Positions 10,834 through 22,542 of a stretch of 64,000 nucleotides of DNA are shown in pieces. Each line of letters opens with the position of its first letter. Position 1 is the stretch's first letter. Origin of the DNA: Henckelia pumila. Lineage: Eukaryota > Streptophyta > Magnoliopsida > Lamiales > Gesneriaceae. The stretch lies in assembly GCF_033568475.1 (NCBI RefSeq), contig NC_133122.1, positions 148,504,861-148,568,860 of the forward strand, written 5' to 3'. A program made the position numbers and the translations under genes. Below the pieces are notes generated by a model. That model was not told the DNA's origin. It ran no database searches and worked only from the letters and a program-made list of their open reading frames with translations.

Positions 10834-13800
10834 ATGACAGTCACACCGAATATCTCTGTCAACGACGGGAACCTTGTGGTTCATGGGAAAACCATTCTCA
10901 AAGGAGTGCCTGACAACATTGTGCTTACTCCGGGGTCAGGCGTTGGACTTGTTGCAGGGGCTTTCATTGGTGCGACGACTTCTCACAGCAAAAGCCTCCA
11001 TGTCTTCCCCGTTGGTGCCTTAGAGTGAGCATATGTTATCCAAAATCACCATTATTTTTAGATTTGTTCTGCAATCCACAGTGATTATCTTTGTAGTGAT
11101 GTTTCATCGGTAGTCTGACATTTCGTTTTGTAATTGGCTCTATAAGACATACAGCTGCTTGATTAGGGATTTAGAGACATCACTAGGTTCATATTCGACA
11201 ACGCTTTGAGTTTTATAACCATGAGCTTTAAGTAGTTTACTTAAATAAAAGAAACAACACGGCATATCAAATGATTTTAAAGAATAAAACTTTATTCTCT
11301 GTTTCTTATTCCTTCCATGTGATACATCGGACTTTTTCTTGTAAATTGCAGCATTTAAAGAAAATTAATTCTTGAATTCTTCTGTCACAGAGGAGTTCGT
11401 TTTATGTGCTTATTTCGTTTCAAGCTCTGGTGGATGACTCAAAGAATGGGAACTTGTGGGAAGGACATTCCTCTGGAGACTCAATTCATGTTGGTTGAAA
11501 GCAAAGACACGATCGAAGGCGAGCGTGAAGATGCTTCAACTATTTACACTGTTTTCCTTCCTCTCCTTGAAGGGCAATTCCGTGCTGTTCTTCAGGGCAA
11601 TGAGAAGAATGAGCTGGAGATCTGCCTTGAGAGTGGTGAGTAGTTCATGGAACCAGAAAGCATTGGATGTATCAGTGTATGCATACATGAAACATGGTGC
11701 ATGTCCTGCGGAGACTTACATTCAGCTTTCCCAATTCACATTAGTCCATAAGATCCATTCATCAATGGTGCTGTATATGCAGTGGAGTTGGCAACAAGGC
11801 AACCACCACTGAGATGGAGAAATAGATGATTCCCTGTTATCACATGCATGTCTTAAAGGAGTTCATAGGGGTTGTGGGGGAGATAACTAGAGAAAAACGA
11901 GTAGAAAGAAACAGTACAACTTTTTTTTGTCGTGTCATTTGATGCAGGTGATAATGCTGTGGAAACAAACCAAGGACTACACCTTGTCTACATGCATGCT
12001 GGTACAAATCCTTTTGAAGTTATCAACCAGGCTGTGAAGTAAGTCATTTTCTCTTTCAAATAATGCTTGTTATGAAATTTGTGCACTCTCTTTTCATTCT
12101 CTGATTGAATTTTTTTTATTTTTTTGTCTGTGAATCAGAGCTGTGGAGAAATACTTGCAAACCTTTCAACACCGTGAAAAGAAGAAGGTGAGATTATGTT
12201 ATGCTGCTTTATTACTACTTATTTGTGGATTGAGATCAATATTCTAGCTTGCTTATTATGCGTGTTGGGCCTTTTGTAGCTACCTTCCTTCCTTGACTGG
12301 CTTGGATGGTGCACATGGGATGCTTTTTACACCGATGTCACTGCAGAGGGTGTTGAAGAAGGACTAAATAGGTCAATCTGGTTATATTTCTCTGTCCTTT
12401 GAACAGCATATTTATATGGATTATTACTAAACAATAAATTTGTTTTCTTGTTTATTGTTACAGCTTGTCCAAAGGAGGAACTCCTCCACGTTTTTTGATC
12501 ATAGATGATGGCTGGCAACAAATTGGAAGTGAAGTCAAGGACGACTCGAATTGTGTTGTACAAGAAGGAGCTCAGTAAGACAATTTGTTTTCAAGTTATC
12601 ATTTGTGTGAAGAAGATTTGGCTTACTTTTATCAATTATTACAATGGACTAAACGATTTTTCCGCACACCAATTGTGTTATGATTTGTGAAGAAATTTTC
12701 TAGTTTTAACATTTCTGGGGCGATTCCTTTATGTTAATTTTGCAGGTTTGCAAGCAGGCTTACAGGAATTAAAGAGAACACAAAATTTCAGAAAAACGGG
12801 CAAAAGAATGAAACAGAACCAGGTCTCAAGCTTGTTGTGAAAGATGCCAAGCAGCATCACAATGTTAAGTAAGTTCTACAACTTGGTCTCCCTACTCACA
12901 GCTCGTGACTTGGCTAAGTTGATATTCAGGGCAATTTTTTTTTACCTTTATGAATCCTGACAATGAATTTATTTCTAGGGGATATAAACTTCTTGCCATT
13001 TTTTATTGTTATTTACCTGATGTACAAATAGTCACATAGTGGAGGTGGTCTTGAATCTTATATGTTGCAATCTGCTCTAATAAATCTTCAGGTATGTATA
13101 TGTATGGCATGCCCTGGCTGGTTACTGGGGTGGAGTGCAGCCTGCAGGACCTGGTATGGAACACTACGACTCTGCTTTGGCCTATCCGGTGCAGTCTCCT
13201 GGTGTGCTAGGCAACCAACCAGATTTAGTTATGGATAGTCTTGCCGTTCATGGCTTAGGGTTGGTTCACCCCAAGAAGGTCTTCAACTTTTACAATGAGC
13301 TCCATGCCTATTTAGCTTCATGCGGAGTAGATGGAGTCAAAGTTGATGTACAGAACATCATCGAGACTCTCGGTGCTGGTCATGGTGGTAGAGTGTCTCT
13401 CACTCGTAGCTATCACCAGGCCCTTGAAGCCTCCATCGCTCGGAACTTTCCTGATAATGGATGCATCGCTTGCATGTGCCATAATACGGATGGTATCTAC
13501 AGCGCCAAGCAGACTGCAGTTGTCCGAGCTTCTGATGATTTCTATCCTCGTGATCCTGCGTCACATACCATCCACATTTCTTCCGTAGCTTACAATACCA
13601 TATTCTTGGGAGAATTTATGCAACCGGATTGGGATATGTTCCACGTGAGTATAAATCAAATTCTTTAACCTTGTTAAAAGGAATTCGAGTGCGTATTTTT
13701 TATATCTTAATTTGTATAGTTTATGAAATATTGACTTGTGCCCTCATATTATAGAGCCTGCACCCAGCTGCGGAGTACCATGCTGCAGCTCGAGCAGTTG

Positions 13801-14833
13801 GAGGATGTGCCATTTATGTTAGGTAATCTAAGTTTTAACCTGATTATCTCCTCAATACGTTTTTCGTAATTTATTCTTAAATTTCTAACTCTCTCCGTCC
13901 ATCAGTGACAAGCCTGGTAACCACAACTTCGAGCTTTTGAAAAAGTTGGTTCTCCCTGATGGGTCTGTTCTCCGTGCACAATTGCCTGGACGACCGACAT
14001 TGGACTGTCTCTTTGTCGATCCAGCTAGAGATGGAACAAGGTTTGTGACTTCACCTCTCAGCCAAATGTCTGAAATCTCTCCTAAGTCCTAAATATCCTT
14101 CTGTAACTAAAATTTTCCTCTACCTACCTTATATTGATTGTACAGCTTGCTTAAAATCTGGAATGCGAACAAGTGTTCCGGATTAGTAGGAGTCTTCAAC
14201 TGCCAAGGTGCAGGCTGGTGCAAGACAGCAAAGAAGACACGCATTCACGATGCCTCCCCTGGAACTCTGACCAGCTCTGTTCAAGCCACTGATGTCGATA
14301 ATCTATCTCAAATTGCTGGATCTGATTGGAATGGAGATGTAATAGTCTATGCTCACAAATCAGGAGAAATTATCCGTTTGCCAAAAGGCGCATCTCTGCC
14401 AGTGACACTCAAAGTTCTTGAATACGAACTCTTCCACTTCTGTCCCATAAAGGTGAGAGCTGCTCTAGCACATTAAAAAAAGGTTATTATAAGCTGGTCT
14501 CGCTACTAATTAGCTCTTTTCGTGACACAGACTATCGCAGACACTTCATTTGCACCAATTGGATTGCTGGATATGTTCAACTCATCTGGTGCTGTGGAGC
14601 AGTTCGAGTTCCTGGAAGCATCCGAACATGATTCGGCAGCAGCTGCAACTGTCACACTTAAGGTCAGGGGAAGTGGACTCTTTGGAGTCTACTGTTCTCA
14701 ACGACCCCGGAAATGCATCATGGATGGCGTGGATGCCGAGTTTAACTACAAAGCTGAAACAGGATTGGTAACTCTGATCATACCAACTCCGGAGGAGGAA
14801 ATGTATAGATGGGCTATTGAAGTCCAGGTCTAA
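10834..14833 (+). CDS. SIP2: Raffinose synthase/alkaline alpha-galactosidase family protein (seed-imbibition protein 2 type)
   Basis: Joining exons 10834-11024, 11391-11635, 11948-12038, 12139-12187, 12280-12371, 12464-12574, 12746-12868, 13092-13644, 13755-13822, 13906-14040, 14146-14452 and 14531-14833 gives one frame of 755 residues, the usual length for this family. All junctions are GT-AG and phases match. Landmarks are [12 protein letters not shown] near the N-terminus, [20 protein letters not shown], the KVDVQN nucleophile motif (Asp about 386) and [11 protein letters not shown] (Asp about 449-450) of the GH36/raffinose-synthase fold. The start MTVTPNISV and the overall match favour the SIP2/RFS2 branch over true raffinose synthases (RS5). 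Family members hydrolyse alpha-galactosides such as raffinose at neutral-alkaline pH or transfer galactose; which activity applies cannot be read from sequence. No signal peptide, so probably cytosolic. The gene looks intact. Confidence 0.95.
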
Positions 14834-14946
14834 GCAGTTTTGTATTTGTAATTTATCCGAAATTGAAAGAAAGTTGGGGGTAGGGACTGTAGGGGAGACC
14901 CCAGTGGGAAGAATAATCGTAGTTTGTATTGGTTTTCATGTCCTCT

Positions 14947-14952
14947 AATAAA
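14947..14952 (+). terminator. Polyadenylation signal of the SIP2-like gene
   Basis: AATAAA lies 114 bases after the stop codon, followed by a T-rich stretch. The transcript should end near 14970-14990, close to the 3' end of the convergent protease gene. Confidence 0.55.
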
Positions 14953-15221
14953 ATTCTCTCTATTTCCGATGTTTTTCAGAAAGAAGACAGAAATCACTCC
15001 AAAGTCCAAACAACATAAATTGAGTACATAACCTTGAAAGCTTCAAATAAGATCATACAAAAGAAACCACAATCACATTTGCACATGTACACACGTCTGA
15101 AAAGAAGAAAGCATTGAATATATACAAGTGCAGATCAGTGAAATTTATCAAAATCCCACCGATGCAAATCAAGTTTCTTAGCATAAGTTAAACTCGAGAG
15201 CCGAGGTGTCACGTCGTACTA

Positions 15222-16513
15222 TCAAGCAACAGGATATGAGGAATCCATAGCAATCCCACATATCCCTTCTTTAGCACTAATATCCTTCTCCATCATAATG
15301 TACCCTTCCATACCCCAACTAGTCCCCCAAGAATTCTTAACTAGCCAATATTTCGTACCATCACTCGTCTTCCCATATCCAACGGCTGTCACGCCATGAT
15401 CTAGGTCTGTTCCACACTCCCCTGTGAACACCCCACTTGAATAAAACTGGAAATCCATCCCACTAGCATCAATGGATACCGAAACCGGTTGGTTAGCCAC
15501 GGCCTTAACTAGTGCGGCTTCGCTGTTTGTGGGCACTTTCTCATACCCTGAAATCTTGGCTGCGTGTGAGGCTTCTTTGTTCTTGTTGCAGGATCCATCT
15601 GCAGCCGAGTAGGGGTACGTGGACTCGGAAGCAATGCCCTTGTTCTGGACAATGAATTCAAAGGCATCTTCCATGTATCCACCTTGGCAACCTTGGTCGT
15701 TGCTTGTTTTGTCGCAGTCTACTATTTCTTGCTCGGAGAGGGAGATTAGTTTGCTGGTCGATATCTTGTTGATGCCTTCTGTGGCTGCTATGGCCGAAAA
15801 TGCCCAGCAACTTCCTGCATTTTGTGATCAACATTTACATTTATATTTCCTTTTTTTTTAAAAAAAAATTGTACATGCAATGTATATGGTGTGGAGTCAG
15901 GGTGCATACAATAGCTACTAAAAAATGTGATTATTATTATTTTTTTTGTTATTATTATTTTATTTAGTGATCTGTCACGATAAACCCGAAAATATTTTCA
16001 AGAATAAAACTTTGGATTTGAAAAGCGAATGAAATTAGGATTGTAAATGACATACATACCACATTGGCCTTGATCCTTGACTGGTGTGACAGCCCCTTTC
16101 TTTATCCAATCCATACTAGGTGGCACAACACTTACATTTTCGTATCTAAACGAGGTCGTTTCAGTGTACAATTCCCCATTTCCCGAACGTTGAACCTTTA
16201 GTCCATTTCTAGCACCCTTAAACTCCTCGTTAGTTTGATCGGCAAACGCATTGATACCAAGCTTGTAAGGTCGATTTTGAGCTTCGTTAAACTTTTCGAT
16301 GAACTCGACGTTTTCCTTAAAAATCTTAAAACGCAACGCCTTCTCATTGTTGGTTTTGTAAACGCGTCCATATTGAGTAATCCATTGCTCGTGTCGTTCT
16401 AACATGGACAATGTTGGTACGACGCGAGACATGGCTTGATCGACCATAATTGCGGAGATGATAAATGACAAGGTAAGGAATATGGAGGGTTTCATGCCAA
16501 GGGAGACGGCCAT
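15222..16513 (-). CDS. Papain-family (C1A) cysteine protease, SAG39/SAG12-like
   Basis: Exon 1 (16513-16060) and exon 2 (15814-15222) join at a phase-1 GT-AG intron to give 348 residues. Order: hydrophobic signal peptide ([14 protein letters not shown]), I29 inhibitor prodomain with the ERFNIN pattern and the [15 protein letters not shown] block, then the mature enzyme from about [10 protein letters not shown]. The catalytic Cys154 lies in CGSCWAFS, which is rebuilt exactly across the intron; His291 is in [11 protein letters not shown] and Asn312 in KNSWGTSWG. The oxyanion Gln is in DQGQCG. Such proteases go through the secretory pathway to vacuole or apoplast, and the closest family members are senescence-associated. 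I prefer the ATG at 16513 because it places the signal peptide at the N-terminus; an in-frame ATG at 16549 would add 12 residues. There is no C-terminal KDEL or granulin domain. Confidence 0.93.
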
Positions 16514-16610
16514 ATTTTTTGGTTGAATTAATGATTGTATATCAATCAATTTAGTATGTATGTATTATTTTCGTGCCTTGTGATATAATCTTTGATGATA
16601 CCATGCATGT

Positions 16611-16618
16611 ATTTATAG
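16611..16618 (-). promoter_or_regulatory. TATA box of the cysteine protease gene
   Basis: On the minus strand the sequence reads CTATAAAT about 100 bases before the preferred ATG (16513) and about 60 before the upstream in-frame ATG (16549). Transcription would start near 16580-16590, so both ATGs are probably within the mRNA. Confidence 0.5.
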
Positions 16619-16619
16619 A

Positions 16620-18110
16620 GGATGATTAACAAAATGGTCTTCGTTAAAATAATCGGAATATGATGAAAGTTGAATAAAAAATATAATTAAATAATTGTAA
16701 TTAGTTTGCCGGGGAGATTAAGGTGAAAACGAAGACTAGTCATTGACAACTACGATACGTACCGTTAACATTGGTTCATTATTGATTGAATTAGACTACT
16801 ATTTTGAATTACTATAGTCTAGACATGTTACTGGACCGGACTAAACTGGTTCTAAATTCATAGGATTTCTAAAACCAAAGTCGAATTTAGCTAGATTGGA
16901 ATCAGGTTAAGACCAAATAATTAAATCAATTTTGTTTTTATAAAAAAAATCATTATGTATCTAAGATCGCATTTGGATTTTGATTTATTACGACCCAAAA
17001 TTCTACTGAGATCAAGCCCAATTATAAGATCCACTCCAATTATTTTTTTAGGTCCAATCTTATTTAATTATTATTTAGATCTCTCTAATCATGAGATCCT
17101 TAAACTACAAAAGCTCATAATAGACTTCAAGCCCACGAAAATATCCAAATCTCTATAAAACTCAAATCACATCATTATTAAGGTACGTCTTATTTTTAGC
17201 ACAGTAACACCATGCTTTAGATTATTATTCTCCGAGTAATAATTGACTTGAACGTCGGAATGTCTTCGTCGAAAATCCTCCCGACGCGGTGACGCCTCTT
17301 ATTTTGGTTTGTGACGTATATAGGAACAACCCACCGAAGATCGTGACTGAATTCATACAAGTGATCGTTGATACTCCGGACTCTGCGAAAGCAATCTTTC
17401 AGGTACGAATATTTTCTGGCTACATCAGGTTGAGTCATTTAAAATCCATATATTTAGAATTCATTTTCATTATTAAAAAACTTCATCAATTTAAACTCAA
17501 ATCAATTTCCTATTTATTTACACTTATTTGTACTAACCATAGTGGATTTCAAATGATTTAAATATCCTAAGAATATGAAAACTTTTGTGGCCAGGTCAGT
17601 TATAGTGTAAATACGATATTAATGTTTGCAAACTCTAAAAATAAGTAACAATGAATGTTCTCTTTAACAATTTGTTAAGAAAAAAATAATAATCACTTAT
17701 TTTTAAAAGTTGCAAATACTCACTAAATATAGAATTGATCTAAATTTATTTTTGTTTAGTTATGAATTATTACATTTTAATCCTAGATTTCAAACTTTTC
17801 CATCAAAACACAACCTAAAGAAATTAGATATTAGTATCATGTAACCTAATAGTGTACCTGCTACCTAATATAGCTGTATGAAAACGAAACCGATCCTGAA
17901 CTAATTTTGGTATCGGATTCAAATGGACTACTAGATCATAATTAAAATGGTTTGAAAAAATATATTTTGAAGCAAAATAATCTAATTCACTATTGGTGTT
18001 GAATTTGATTCAACATGTCTCTTGTTTACACAGTATTTTTCATTCAAGCAAATAAGGAAAATAGTAAGCACCAAAATTTTCAAAACTTGGAAGGAAAATA
18101 AATAGTTCAG
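16620..18110. other. AT-rich intergenic DNA with a probable LTR relic
   Basis: Most of this stretch holds nothing I can identify. Around 17210-17345 it reads 'ttctccgagtaataattgacttgaacgtcgga' followed by a short GC-rich tail; this phrase resembles the end of a short plant LTR (TRIM or copia type) known to me by pattern only. No paired LTR or primer site is visible. The open frames at 16955-17158 and 17289-17561 have no recognisable product. Confidence 0.3.
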
Positions 18111-18114
18111 ACTC

Positions 18115-18255
18115 ATATGTCAAGAAAGCCACCCACAGGGTAGTGGCGTGGCGGATTTTGATTGGTTAAAATCAGTGAGGGCCCACATGGGACCCACTGA
18201 TTTTGATCAATCATGGGATTACACGTCACCCAGTATCCTGCGGATGACATGAACA
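18115..18255. mobile_element. Foldback/MITE-like inverted repeat
   Basis: The centre AAAATCAGTGAGGGCCCAC / GGGACCCACTGATTTT forms a long imperfect stem, and the outer parts (GGCGTGGCGG... on the left, CACGTCACCC... on the right) continue the inverted symmetry. This is the structure of a small foldback MITE. The termini and target duplication were not resolved. It lies about 20 bases left of the CACTA terminus. Confidence 0.5.
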
Positions 18256-18276
18256 AAACCGGATTACAAGAAGTCT

Positions 18277-18609
18277 CACTACAAAAAAAAGGTGTGTTTT
18301 AGAATCGGTATGCACTAGAAGCGCTCCAATTACCGTTTCTACTGACCATCTATAGGATCGGTTATTTCTAACCGATGCAAATGAAAAGTTAAAATCCGTT
18401 GTCCACACAATATTCTGGTTTAACTTGTAGGATCGCTGATAAACCGCTTCGACATATTAATATTTGTTGCGGTAAATTTTGAACGCTTCTAAAGCCAAGG
18501 ATAGATTCCGCATGTCATATTTTTTTTATCTGCATCCAGGGATGGTTTTAAGAAAAATGAGACCCTGAGCAAACTTTAAACTATGGGCCCTTTCGTATTA
18601 ACTTGAAAA

Positions 18610-18664
<55 letters not shown>

Positions 18665-20449
18665 ATAACATAATTAAAATAAACCAAAATACATAAATCA
18701 ATAAAGTGCACAAATGAAAGAAGGTTTACATAATTTTTTAAAATAATTTAATCAACAAAAAATATTATTTAAAATTGACTCTTCTTATGTTTTTTGAAAC
18801 AAAATCATCAATTGTGTCGTCATAAGATATATATTCCAATATGTTTTTTTTATGCAGAGGTCGCCAAATCATTCAGTTTTTCTTAACTCATTGTTGTTCT
18901 CAAATAAGATTTCAATAATTTTAACTTGGAAAAACTTTTCTCAACTGATGCCACAGTCACAAGAATAATCAATAAAATTTGATACGCAACCACGATAATA
19001 GGAAAAATATTCATTTTCAGACCTGTAATCCTCGAATTTTCAGAATTTATGTGAAATTACAACAAATATTAACATCCTACCTTAAACCAAAATAATGTGA
19101 ACAAAAACATTAAATCAAAATAAGATTAAACAATATATCAAAATTCGAAAATAAAATAAAATTGAACAAGAGTCTTGTAATTCATACATTTGATCGTTTT
19201 TTTGAATACGTTTGTGTATTTTCGTAAATTTTGTACTTCTCTGTTTTCTGAATTTTTAAACTATTGATATTCAATTCACGTAATCGCACGCAACCACAAA
19301 CTAACAAAAGAGCAAAGTATTATCGAAACTCTCAAAATTTAAAACTCATATCCTTCTTTTATGTAAATGAATTTTGTGTGAGAGCATAATATATAATATT
19401 TATATATAAATAAATATATATGTAATAATTTTATTTAAAAAAAAATTTGGGGTTCCACACATGAGTGAGGCGCTGAGCGCGTGCCCTGGCTGCCCGGGGC
19501 CAGGGCCCCCCTGTCTGCATCCTGTAGAAGCGGTTGGAAAGAGCCGCGAATGCATTATATATAGACTCGGCGATGGAGAACCGATTCGATAGACATCTCG
19601 GTAGAAACCGCATCGAAATCGAGTGTGCACCGCGGTTAAAGCTTCATATTTGCAGCGGGTAATTTCTAAACGCTTCTAAAGCCAAGTATAAATTCCGCAC
19701 CCCACGTTTTTTTTATCTTCATTATGTAGAATCGTTTCGGAAGCGCATTGAATTCAAGTTTTATATAGCGTTGATTAATAACCGATGCTACAGACGTATC
19801 GGCAGAAGCAATGAGAAACCGCATCGAAATCGAATTTCACATTAGAAAAAATTTCTTGGGACTCAATTTCTTCTCGTTCCTCGTCTGGGCATCTTCCTTC
19901 CTCTTTCTTCTCCTGCATATTTTTGAGGTAATTTTCAATTTAATTTTCGTGTTTCCAAATAATACGGAATTGATGACATATCTAAATCAGTGTTTTGGAT
20001 TTGTAATTGATTTCTAAGATTCTGTCATTTCGTTTTTTTATTCTTATTTTGAAGAAAATTCATGAATATATTTTTTGTTTTCAATGCAAATATGAGAATC
20101 AAGTTTGTAGGATTAGTATAGTTTATTATAGGTTTCATCTCATAAACTTATCGTTGCTGTATCACTGATTACCAAATTATGTAGGGGAAAAATAACAAAT
20201 AGAATATTTTTTGAAGAATGAAGATATTTGGACAAGAAAAAATGTTAGTAACAACATATAAATTTACAATGATCTTTATTGACAAGAAAACAAAGTACTA
20301 GAGGGAGAAAAAGATATTTTACGGTAAATCTGATATTTATATGTGAATGTTTAGATATACAAATTAATTTTTTTATATTATGTTAATTTTATGAATATTT
20401 GATATTATATAGATATTTAAAATTTTAACGATAATTCTACAGGTCTAAA
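18277..20449 (+). mobile_element. CACTA (En/Spm) transposon, left terminus and subterminal repeats
   Basis: The sequence CACTACAAAAAAAAGG at 18277 is the diagnostic CACTA terminus, preceded by TCT as the possible 3-bp target duplication. After it come degenerate repeats containing ATCGGTT / AACCGATGC, and a longer repeat 'ctaaagccaaggatagattccgc' is found at 18489 and again, diverged, at 19676. Such subterminal arrays bind the CACTA TNPA-type protein. A hAT derivative (18537-19513) splits the array. The right terminus is not in the window. Confidence 0.8.
18537..19513 (-). mobile_element. hAT element derivative with 8-bp target duplication (copy 2)
   Basis: The perfect duplication TCTGCATC flanks it (18529-18536 and 19514-19521). 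Ends are CAGGGATGG and CCCCCCTG. The body aligns with the copy at 2950-3893 over its whole length, including the (AT)n tract near the left end (18613-18660). The minus-strand frame around 18860-18970 reads VEKSFSKLKLLKSYLRTTMS before a stop codon, again the hAT dimerisation region. It interrupts the subterminal repeats of the CACTA element. Confidence 0.88.
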
Positions 20450-22542
20450 ATGCAAAGGGCCTGGATGAGCTGCCCTCGTGGCAGTCTAGAATATCGGGTG
20501 AGAGTTCTACATTTTTTGCGTCGTGCATTTTTTGACATGCCTCATGATGTTACAAAAATGTATCCTTGTTGTAAATGCATAATTTCATTTGAAAAATAAT
20601 CGTGAAACAATATATGAACATCTGATCATTAAGAGTATCTTACCTGATTATCATGTTTGGACTTTTCATGGAGAAAGAAGGATTGTACAGTCTCGTGATA
20701 GTGTGATCAGGGGCTGGAGGTTTTAGGTGAGAATTGGGCTGGGATACCGAACCAAAATATCGACTTTTTGGCATACCGTACCGAAATTTTTTCATTATAT
20801 AGACATTTTTTTTGTTTATCGAATTTTTTTTCGGTACTTATATGATATGAGTATGAATTTTTTCTATACAAAACTTTTGAAATTTCGATATCGTTATCGG
20901 AATGAATTTTTTTCATACCAATATTTTTATATGGTATACCGAAAACCCACCCCTAGGTGAGAATGTATTTGGGGTGAATAACAATGAACCAATGAGACAA
21001 GAAATATTATTTCAAGAGTTTCAGATAGGTGAAGGATCAACTATGAATAATGACGACTTCATTGATAAATCTGCGAATCATACATCAATGGATCCTAATG
21101 TGGAAGATTTCTATCGATTGATAGAATAAGGAAAAAAAAACCTTTATATGATGGATGTAATAAGATTTCAAAATTGGATTTCCTTGTTGAGTTATTTCAG
21201 TTGAAAGTGAGTGAAAAATGGAGCGATAAATCCTTTACGATGTTATTGGAATTTCTTCGACGATTACTTCCATCTGAAGCAGAAATACCTAATTCTTTTT
21301 ATGAAGCAAAGAAACAAAATTTTAAATTAGTACTGCATTATGAAAAAATTCATGATTGCCCAAATGATTGCATGATTTATTGGGGCGAAGATGAGAAGAA
21401 ACAAAGTTGCAAAGTATGTAATCTTTAGAGATGAAAAACCTTACCGAAACAACTTAAAAAATCTCGTGAAGGAGGAAAAAAACGTTTTCAAGTGAAAAAT
21501 CCTGCAAAGGTTTTTTGGTATTTTTCATTGAAACCAAGATTACAACGGTTATTCATGTCTTCTAAGACTTCAGAAAGTATGCAATGGAATTTTAAGAAAC
21601 GAGTTTCGGATGGAAATTTTAGGCATCCAGCTGACTCACCGGCATGGAGAGCATTTGATGAACGCCATTGTGAGTCTGCATCATATCCTAGAAACGTACG
21701 TTTGGGACTCGCCACAAATGGATTTAATTTATTCAAAAATCAAAGTACTTCACATAGTACTTGGCCCATTGTTTTGATGCCATACAATTTGCCACCTTGG
21801 GAATCCATGAAACCCCATTCAATTATTTTATCCACTTTAATTCCAGGTCCAAAAGCACCTGGAAATGACATTGATGTGTATTTACGCCCCTTATTGACTG
21901 AATTGAAAGACTTATGGGAAAATGGTATTGCCACGTATGATGCTTGCAATAACGAAATGTTTCAAATGCGGATTGCAGTACTTTGGACAATTAGTGATTT
22001 TCCTGGTTTGGGATGTTTGTCTGGATGAAATACATATGCCAAGAATTCTTGCCCAAGTTGTGCTGATAAGACATATGCATTGTATTTGAAGCGTGACAAA
22101 AAATGGTCATTTAGAGGGCATCGCTGTTTTTTGCCTCTAGACTCGCACATTCGAACAATGACAAGTTATGGGAAGCCAGAGCAACACCAGTTAGATCTGA
22201 TGTCATTGTTTGGATATGATGTTCTACTAATGACCCAAAATAAAAATGTGGTGTTTGGTAAAAGTAGTGCATCTAAACCATCTACACGAGTTCAAACGGG
22301 ATCAATCGAACAAATGTGGAGAAAACGAAGCATATTCTTCAGTCTGTCATATTGGGAGTTTAATTTGATCATGCATAATTTGGATGCTATGCACATTGAG
22401 AAAAATGTTTGTGATAACATCCTTGGGACGCTTTTAAATGATTCAAACCAGAGCATAGATAATGCTGCTGTACGTAGAGATTTGAAAATGTTAGGAATTA
22501 TGAGACAGTTATGGCCACGGACTCAACCAGATGGTACCGACT
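20450..22542 (+). pseudogene. CACTA TNP2-type transposase, broken
   Basis: The start reads MQRAWMSCPRGSLEYRV, the transposase-associated domain, and continues through a CPCVKC-like cysteine pair (PCCKC) to YHVWTFHGERR after a frameshift. A MITE (20734-20955) then interrupts the gene. The transposase_21 (tnp2) domain follows in two in-frame pieces (21492-22028 and 22080-22589 region): SYPRNVRLGLATNGFN, STWPIVLMPYNLPPWE, PGPKAPGNDIDVYLRPL, NEMFQMRIAVLWTISDFPG, then LDAMHIEKNVCDNILGTLLN. A TGA at 22026-22028 replaces the Trp expected in the family's LSGW motif. The gene ends abruptly where an LTR begins at 22543, and its C-terminal part is not found beyond the retrotransposon. Confidence 0.85.
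20734..20955. mobile_element. 222-bp hAT-type MITE with GGTGAGAA target duplication
   Basis: The termini TTGGGCTGGG and CCCACCCCTA are 10-bp inverted repeats with two mismatches. GGTGAGAA flanks it at 20726-20733 and 20956-20963. The interior is rich in ATACCGA and CGGTAT repeats, as in the relic near 7980. It splits the CACTA transposase gene between the N-terminal domain and the rest. Confidence 0.82.
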
